NCBI RefSeq assembly: GCF_013389595.1
Contig: NZ_CP058306.1
Coordinates: forward strand, 1,922,001 to 1,986,000
Length of the DNA: 64,000 nt
Origin: Flavobacterium sp. I3-2
Lineage (GTDB): Bacteria; Bacteroidota; Bacteroidia; Flavobacteriales; Flavobacteriaceae
Direction: 5' to 3'
In this document: piece after piece, positions 59,642 through 64,000 of the stretch
Position numbering within the stretch: position 1 is the stretch's first letter
Layout of the letters: each line of letters opens with the position of its first letter
Notes under the pieces: model-generated
What the model saw: the letters and a program-made list of their open reading frames with translations, nothing else
The model's database searches: none
Told to the model about the DNA's origin: nothing
Made by a program: the position numbers and the translations under genes

Positions 59642-59750
59642 TCGTTTCCTGCACAAAAACTCCTACCGTCGTTTTTTACAGGTCGCGTCTTTCACTATAT
59701 CTTTTGTTTCACTTTGTTTCACAAAAGGATGTCGCTACAACCGCTAACGC
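59642..59750. repeat. Dispersed hairpin repeat, copy B
   Basis: About 109 bp between convergent genes. The stem ATCTTTTGT/ACAAAAGGAT (59699-59707 with 59721-59730) encloses a 13-base loop, and the right flank GTCGCTACAACCGCTAACGC matches copy A with few changes. The left part (59642-59680) is longer than in copy A. Confidence 0.7.
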
Positions 59751-59761
59751 AAAATAAGTAG

Positions 59762-60412
59762 TTAGCTAATCCAAGTAAAAATATCTTCAACTACTTTCCA
59801 TTTGCCATCGGATTTTTTCAAAATCAGAATACTTCCATTACCACACAAAGCACCACAAAAATAGCTTAATTCGACATAAGCAGTTTGTTTATCTTTTGAT
59901 AAAATAGGAATAGAAATTTCATATTCACCAAAATATAAATCCGAATTGTTTCTGAGTTTTTCTTTTACGCTTTCTTTAGTATTTACTTTTTCAAGAATTG
60001 AAGCCGCGATTTTGATTGAATCTGCATACGTATTTTGCTGTAAAATATATATCGAATCTTCAGATGTGAAATAAACTTTGTTTTCAAATTTATTTCCAAT
60101 TAATTCAGACAAGAAAATTCCGTTTGGTGAAGGTAGTAATTTGTTTCCTTCTGAATCAATTTCATCTAATTCTATGTGAACTTTTATTAAATTCTCTAAA
60201 AGTACATTTTCAGAATCTTTATCAGATTTTAAAACATCCAAACCATTTTGCTGGATTATGGCTTCAATAATTAAATTGATTTCTGTAATTTCTTCAGCCG
60301 AAATTTCTTTTACCGTAATAGGTTCAGGTTGTTCAATAATCATTTTTTCTTCTCGTTTTTCACACGAAATAATGAAAATTAAAAAGGAAAAGATTAAAAC
60401 GATTTTTTTCAT
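59762..60412 (-). CDS. Lipoprotein of unknown function
   Basis: 216 residues with a lipoprotein signal (KKIVLIFSFLIFIISC, lipobox IISC). The mature region has a helical first half and a beta-like second half (YFGEYEISIPILSKDKQTAYVEL, GSILILKKSDGKWKVVEDI), as in many NTF2-like or DUF-type lipoproteins. Last gene of a four-gene operon; gap to the upstream gene 5 bp. Confidence 0.8.
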   Translation of the reverse strand: MKKIVLIFSFLIFIISCEKREEKMIIEQPEPITVKEISAEEITEINLIIEAIIQQNGLDVLKSDKDSENVLLENLIKVHIELDEIDSEGNKLLPSPNGIFLSELIGNKFENKVYFTSEDSIYILQQNTYADSIKIAASILEKVNTKESVKEKLRNNSDLYFGEYEISIPILSKDKQTAYVELSYFCGALCGNGSILILKKSDGKWKVVEDIFTWIS

Positions 60413-60417
60413 ATTTA

Positions 60418-60837
60418 TTACAGATTGAGACCAAATAGAATCATTTCTTTCAAAACATCAAAATCAATCGAAGCTAAATTTTTAAATTTTATACAATAAC
60501 CGGTAATTTTTGCTTGACCAAGTCTTGAACCAAAAGTATTTTTTAGAAAATTTTTATCTTCAACTCCAAAAATATATATCGAAATTCCCGTCGTGTTTGT
60601 ACTAATTCCTATTCTGTAAAACTCTTTTGATGTTCCGTTTTTATATTTTATAAAATGCGTTCCGTAACCCATGTTTGGATTAGAAATTATTTTATCATTT
60701 TCATCTTTACCATCCAGAAACCATATTTTCAATTTCGGATTTTGGTTTAAAATCAGCTGATGTAAAACAGTTAAATCGGCACGTTTACTATCTGATTGAT
60801 TTGAAATGTAATTGCTAATTTGATTTTCGATATTCAT
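60418..60837 (-). CDS. DUF1801-like protein
   Basis: 139 residues resembling the YdhG/DUF1801 pattern (LHQLILNQNPKLKIWFLDG, NPNMGYGTHFIKY, and a C-terminal KFKNLASIDFDVLKEMI helix). Related in pattern to the DUF1801 gene at 29665. Third gene of the minus-strand operon. Confidence 0.75.
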   Translation of the reverse strand: MNIENQISNYISNQSDSKRADLTVLHQLILNQNPKLKIWFLDGKDENDKIISNPNMGYGTHFIKYKNGTSKEFYRIGISTNTTGISIYIFGVEDKNFLKNTFGSRLGQAKITGYCIKFKNLASIDFDVLKEMILFGLNL

Positions 60838-60857
60838 AAATTCATTTTAAAATTCGT

Positions 60858-61577
60858 TTAACTACAGCAAGAAATTGAATTTAAAGATTTCCATTCATGT
60901 TCAATATTTTCCATTAAAATGGCATTGTCAAATTGAATTGAACCTTTTGGAAAAAGAGTTTCATCTTCAAAAAAACTGGATTTTATTTTTAAAACATCCA
61001 ATGGTTTTACTTGCCAATTGTAAGTATCTAATTTTAAACCTTCGAATTTATTTCCGTTTGGAGAATATCCGATAGAACCATTCTCAAAAAAATGTGACAC
61101 GTTTTCTAAAGATTTAAATATCGAATTTTTATTAAACTCGTTAACAAGTTTCGCATCAATGTAAATAGACGTTTTATCGGAACTTATAAAATCTAAATGA
61201 TAAAAATTATTTTCTTCTTTTACATTGAAGTTTGCATAATAATGTTTCCCAGGAAAAATACGTCCTCCAACGAGCGTATTTAATTTTAGATTTGTATCTC
61301 TTCTCGGAATAAAAACTCCTTCTTTTGTTACGCCATTTTCATCCCATTCAACTGCAATTCTGTGAGCTCCGTTTTCTGAATTTATTCCCAAACAATTTGG
61401 TAAACCTTTGGGTTTGATTTCTTTTAAACGAATCAAACAAATTCCTACAATTGCTTTTCCTCCATATAGTTTAGGTCTAAAAGGTTTTGGTAGTATTTTT
61501 TCGACAACTTGTGGTGCTGCAATATAATTGATTAACATTCGTCTTTCGATGAAGCCATGAATAGTCGGAATTTTCAT
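60858..61577 (-). CDS. DUF2071-like protein
   Basis: 239 residues. RRMLINYIAAPQVVEKILPKPFRPKLYGGKAIVGICLIRLKEIKPKG and VFIPRRDTNLKLNTLVGGRIFPGKHY fit the DUF2071/acetoacetate-decarboxylase-like fold. It ends in SCCS. Its start is 1 bp from the stop of the HD-domain gene, so translation is coupled. Function unknown. Confidence 0.8.
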   Translation of the reverse strand: MKIPTIHGFIERRMLINYIAAPQVVEKILPKPFRPKLYGGKAIVGICLIRLKEIKPKGLPNCLGINSENGAHRIAVEWDENGVTKEGVFIPRRDTNLKLNTLVGGRIFPGKHYYANFNVKEENNFYHLDFISSDKTSIYIDAKLVNEFNKNSIFKSLENVSHFFENGSIGYSPNGNKFEGLKLDTYNWQVKPLDVLKIKSSFFEDETLFPKGSIQFDNAILMENIEHEWKSLNSISCCS

Positions 61578-61578
61578 T

Positions 61579-62193
61579 TTATAATGTGTTAAATTCGTTT
61601 TGTAAATTTATTTTTGCTTGAATTTCAAATTTATCATAAAAAAAATCGGTTTTGAAAATTCGTTCCATTTCAAGAAAATGTTTTAAAACTTTTTTTCGTC
61701 CCGAATTATAAACTGCTTCAGAATAAAAGGCATATTCTTTTCTTATGTTTTTATAGTAAATCGAATAAATTTCACATGGTTGACCTAAAACAGAAAGGTC
61801 TGCATCTGTAAAATAATTAATGTCTGTATTGGTTGAAATTACATGTGATTTTGTTGCAAGAATTATTTGATTACAAAGATTAATTTCATTTTCAGAAACA
61901 GAAATTTCAGACATTCTTTTTATGGCTAATTCGGCACTTTCTTCTTCGTTTATTGTATTCGATACGTCATAAATAACGTCATGATAAAAAAGTGAAAATA
62001 AAATAACATTCCAATTATTAATTTCTGTTTTAGTCTCAGATAATTGATTCAAAATATTTTCAAGATGTTGTAAATTGTGATAATATCTGTTTTTGTAAGC
62101 ATAATGTTTTTTGATTTCGTCCCAAAAAATCAATTGCAGATTTTCATTTGCAGTATAATTTGATAACAGTTTTAAAAATGTTTTTTGTAACAT
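61579..62193 (-). CDS. HD-superfamily predicted metal-dependent hydrolase
   Basis: 204 residues with the HD-like metal motif: RYYHNLQHLENIL (His), LFSLFYHDVIYD (His-Asp), NEEESAELA, and NYFTDADLSVLG (Asp). This set defines a small HD branch often found as a single-domain protein in bacteria; substrate unknown. First gene of a four-gene operon. Confidence 0.88.
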   Translation of the reverse strand: MLQKTFLKLLSNYTANENLQLIFWDEIKKHYAYKNRYYHNLQHLENILNQLSETKTEINNWNVILFSLFYHDVIYDVSNTINEEESAELAIKRMSEISVSENEINLCNQIILATKSHVISTNTDINYFTDADLSVLGQPCEIYSIYYKNIRKEYAFYSEAVYNSGRKKVLKHFLEMERIFKTDFFYDKFEIQAKINLQNEFNTL

Positions 62194-62225
62194 ATTTTAA
62201 TTTTTGATAAAATAAATATAACAAA

Positions 62226-62251
62226 AAATCCCTTCTTGATTGAAAGGATTT
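62226..62251 (-). terminator. Terminator of the M56 peptidase gene
   Basis: Ten-pair stem with one G-T pair (62226-62235 with 62242-62251), loop TTGATT, followed on the minus strand by T6. Confidence 0.8.
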
Positions 62252-62271
62252 TGAGTTTTAATAGTTATTTT

Positions 62272-64000
62272 TTATAGAATGCTTTGTGTAGAATTATGTT
62301 GTAATTCAACTGTTTTTTTTGCGTCAGCTAAAGCTTTTTGTCTTTCTCTTTCAGCTTTTTTTGATTCAATTAAAGCTTTTTTTGACTCAGCTAATGCTTT
62401 TTTCGTTTCAATTTCAGCTCTTTTTGACTCAGCTAATGCTTTTTTCGATTCAATTTCAGCTCTTTTTGATTCAGCTAATGCTTTTTTTGATTCAATTTCA
62501 GCTTTTTTTCTTTCGTTTAAAGCTTTTCGTTTTTCTTCCAATTCCTTTTTTTCATATTCTTTTGTTTGGATAATTAAAACGCCATTTTTTCCTTTTTCGC
62601 CATATTTTTTGATAGACTCATCATCTTTAAGTACCGTAATGTTTTTGATTTCATTTGGTGAAATTTTTCCTAAATCAGATGAATCAACTTCTTTGTCATC
62701 TATAATATATAATGGTTTATTTTTACTCGATAATTTATTGTCTTTCTTGTTTGATTTTCTTGTTTCAATTATGATGATATCATTTTCTCTTTCTGCCTTA
62801 AATGGAATATTTTTATTGTAAAATGATTGCAATTCTTCAAAGCTAGATTCTTTTCCATCAATTAAAATTTTTTCATAACTCGTAATTTCAGGTACATGAT
62901 TTGATTGATTTATTAAATCTTTTACATCAACTGCATTTCCATCTATGTGAACTTTAGCTTCTACAGATTGATCAATACCAAAACTAAAAATTCTGTCTTC
63001 TACTTCTCCTGTAGTTATAAAATTTATTAGAGTTCCTTTTTCTGAATTAGTAAAATCTACAGCTACAGATTTAATTTTTGAATGGTCAAATTCTTGTAAA
63101 TCTTTCTGTGATAATTCTTTACCATCAATTGTTGTTTTATAATTCTCGATTATTTCATTATAAACCTTTTTATCTTCTTGAATTGGTTTAATATCTTTTT
63201 GAAGTAATTCTAAGATTATTTGATTTTCTGTTATAAAGTCATTTTTTTGTGTTTCTTGTTTCACTTGTGCGATGGTTTCGATTTGAAACAATCCAAAGAA
63301 TGCTAATAAAACAGGTGCAGTCAATGCAATTTTTAATTTTTTCATAGGATTTGATTTTTTTGAGTTTAACATTAAAATACGTTTTTTTAAATCAGATGAA
63401 TTAAACGCATTCGTTAATAAATCGGTTTCGATATTTTGATTAAAATTCAACAAGGTTTTTTGATACTTATATGAATTTTCTTGTTTGATGATTTCTTCGT
63501 CAACTAAAAATTCTAAGTTTAAATTGATGTCTTTTCTGATTAATTTTATAATGGGATTAAACCAAAATAAATCATTCACTAAACCAATGTAAACCAAATC
63601 AAAGCTGTGTTTTTGTTTGATATGAATATTTTCGTGCGCAATTAAAACAGAAATATTTTCATTGTTAAACAATTGCTTAGGTAAAACCATCCATTTATAA
63701 AAAGAATAAACTTGTTGATTGTCATCTGTAATTTTAATGTTTTTTTCTGTCGGATGATTTTCAAAACTTTTAATTGAACGTACCAATTGATTGATTTTAA
63801 AAATTCGAATTCCGATTTTTATTATCGAAATCATTCCAACAATTGCAAGGCTAATCAAAAGCCAATTTATATTGTCATACCAATTTGTTTCTATTATTTC
63901 TGTAGAATTTAAAACGAAATTTGAAATATCTTCAACCGTTTTTAAATTCGAAGCTGGAATTATTATTTCTTCAATCTTTGTGAAATAAATCAACGGAAAA
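62272..64000 (-). CDS. M56 (BlaR1-type) membrane metallopeptidase, N-terminus beyond window
   Basis: The frame runs open past the window end; a TTG at 63993 is unlikely to be the true start. Visible parts, in order: a membrane helix (INWLLISLAIVGMISIIKIGI), the M56 zinc motif HENIHIKQKH (63622-63636 region) with NDLFWFNPIIKLIRKDINLNLEFLVDE, a helix near LKIALTAPVLLAFFGLFQI, and a periplasmic region. That region ends in TonB-plug-like units (KPLYIIDDKEVDSSDLGKIS, KYGEKGKNGVLIIQTKE) and a ~90-residue charged tail with a 14-residue repeat (ESKKALAESKRAEI). BlaR1-like proteins usually pair with a BlaI/MecI repressor; that gene would lie upstream, outside the window. Confidence 0.88.
   Translation of the reverse strand, partial: FPLIYFTKIEEIIIPASNLKTVEDISNFVLNSTEIIETNWYDNINWLLISLAIVGMISIIKIGIRIFKINQLVRSIKSFENHPTEKNIKITDDNQQVYSFYKWMVLPKQLFNNENISVLIAHENIHIKQKHSFDLVYIGLVNDLFWFNPIIKLIRKDINLNLEFLVDEEIIKQENSYKYQKTLLNFNQNIETDLLTNAFNSSDLKKRILMLNSKKSNPMKKLKIALTAPVLLAFFGLFQIETIAQVKQETQKNDFITENQIILELLQKDIKPIQEDKKVYNEIIENYKTTIDGKELSQKDLQEFDHSKIKSVAVDFTNSEKGTLINFITTGEVEDRIFSFGIDQSVEAKVHIDGNAVDVKDLINQSNHVPEITSYEKILIDGKESSFEELQSFYNKNIPFKAERENDIIIIETRKSNKKDNKLSSKNKPLYIIDDKEVDSSDLGKISPNEIKNITVLKDDESIKKYGEKGKNGVLIIQTKEYEKKELEEKRKALNERKKAEIESKKALAESKRAEIESKKALAESKRAEIETKKALAESKKALIESKKAERERQKALADAKKTVELQHNSTQSIL
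62340..62510 (-). repeat. 42-bp in-frame tandem repeat in the M56 protein tail
   Basis: Three to four imperfect copies of a 42-bp unit encoding the 14-residue repeat AESKRAEIESKKAL. Copies differ mostly at synonymous or Lys/Arg/Thr positions, as expected of an expanding coding repeat with a helical, highly charged product. Confidence 0.8.

Noticed and set aside
62279..62821. Plus-strand open frame of 180 codons rich in Phe, Ser and Ala
   Set aside because: It is the antisense of the charged tandem repeat in the M56 protein; composition is a by-product of that repeat.
62272..64000. Beta-lactam resistance regulator BlaR1
   Set aside because: The M56 domain is shared, but there is no penicillin-binding sensor domain in the visible C-terminal part; plug-like units are present instead.

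Overview
The window is AT-rich chromosomal DNA from a member of the Bacteroidota, most likely a Flavobacteriaceae bacterium close to Flavobacterium or Myroides. The signs are: a very large surface protein ending in a type-B type IX secretion sorting domain; promoters of the form TTG-N19/20-TAnnTTTG with few Shine-Dalgarno sites; a fused isobutyryl-CoA mutase; a monomeric NADP-isocitrate dehydrogenase; and many proteins whose signal peptides end in AQ. There is no integrase, transposase, phage module or CRISPR array.

Layout. 1-3.0 kb: lgt (cut by the window edge), yidD, cysS and folE on the minus strand. 3.2-9.4 kb: a small secreted protein and a 1918-residue modular type IX-secreted protein. 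9.5-14.9 kb: icmF and fhs, separated by a hairpin-bearing intergenic repeat. 14.9-24.7 kb: poorly characterised envelope proteins (a WG-repeat protein, several secreted proteins, a GyrI-like protein, a DKNYY-like membrane protein, a DUF2207 protein and LemA). 24.9-27.9 kb: an ABC ATPase with an eight-helix membrane partner. 28-34.6 kb: a metallo-beta-lactamase-fold hydrolase, DUF1801/YdeI proteins, an acetyltransferase, an M28 peptidase and a DUF2459 protein. 34.6-39.4 kb: a four-gene efflux system (two ABC-2 permeases, HlyD, TolC) with no ATPase gene. 39.7-44.7 kb: DUF2071, acetyltransferase, FKBP-like lipoprotein, S4 protein, TPMT-like methyltransferase, phosphoribosyltransferase and shikimate kinase. 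44.8-45.7 kb: six identical tRNA-Lys(UUU) genes, five of them in a tight tandem array. 45.9-50.2 kb: a solitary OLD-family ATPase/TOPRIM protein and icd. 50.4-56.3 kb: a DUF1573 protein and a sulfur-handling locus. 56.4-64 kb: valS, an acetyltransferase, a second repeat copy, a four-gene minus-strand operon (HD, DUF2071, DUF1801-like, lipoprotein) and the 3' part of a BlaR1/M56-type protein.

The most interesting locus is 51.1-56.3 kb. A Crp/Fnr-type regulator whose only three cysteines cluster in its sensor domain is followed by a TauE/SafE exporter, a cytoplasmic metallo-hydrolase with two rhodanese domains, a small Cys-containing membrane protein, a thioredoxin and a second metallo-hydrolase/rhodanese protein with a signal peptide. 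Two matching 16-bp palindromes (TGTAAC-N4-GTTACG) lie directly upstream of the exporter and of the first hydrolase. The simplest reading is a sulfide/persulfide-responsive detoxification regulon with parallel cytoplasmic and periplasmic enzymes.

Other points of note: the tandem tRNA-Lys amplification next to a lone OLD-type nuclease candidate; a dispersed repeat whose two copies keep a hairpin through changed arms; a 27-bp perfect stem reaching into a peptidase gene; a terminator encoded inside the overlapping 3' ends of two convergent genes; and a codon-usage shift within the giant surface-protein gene.
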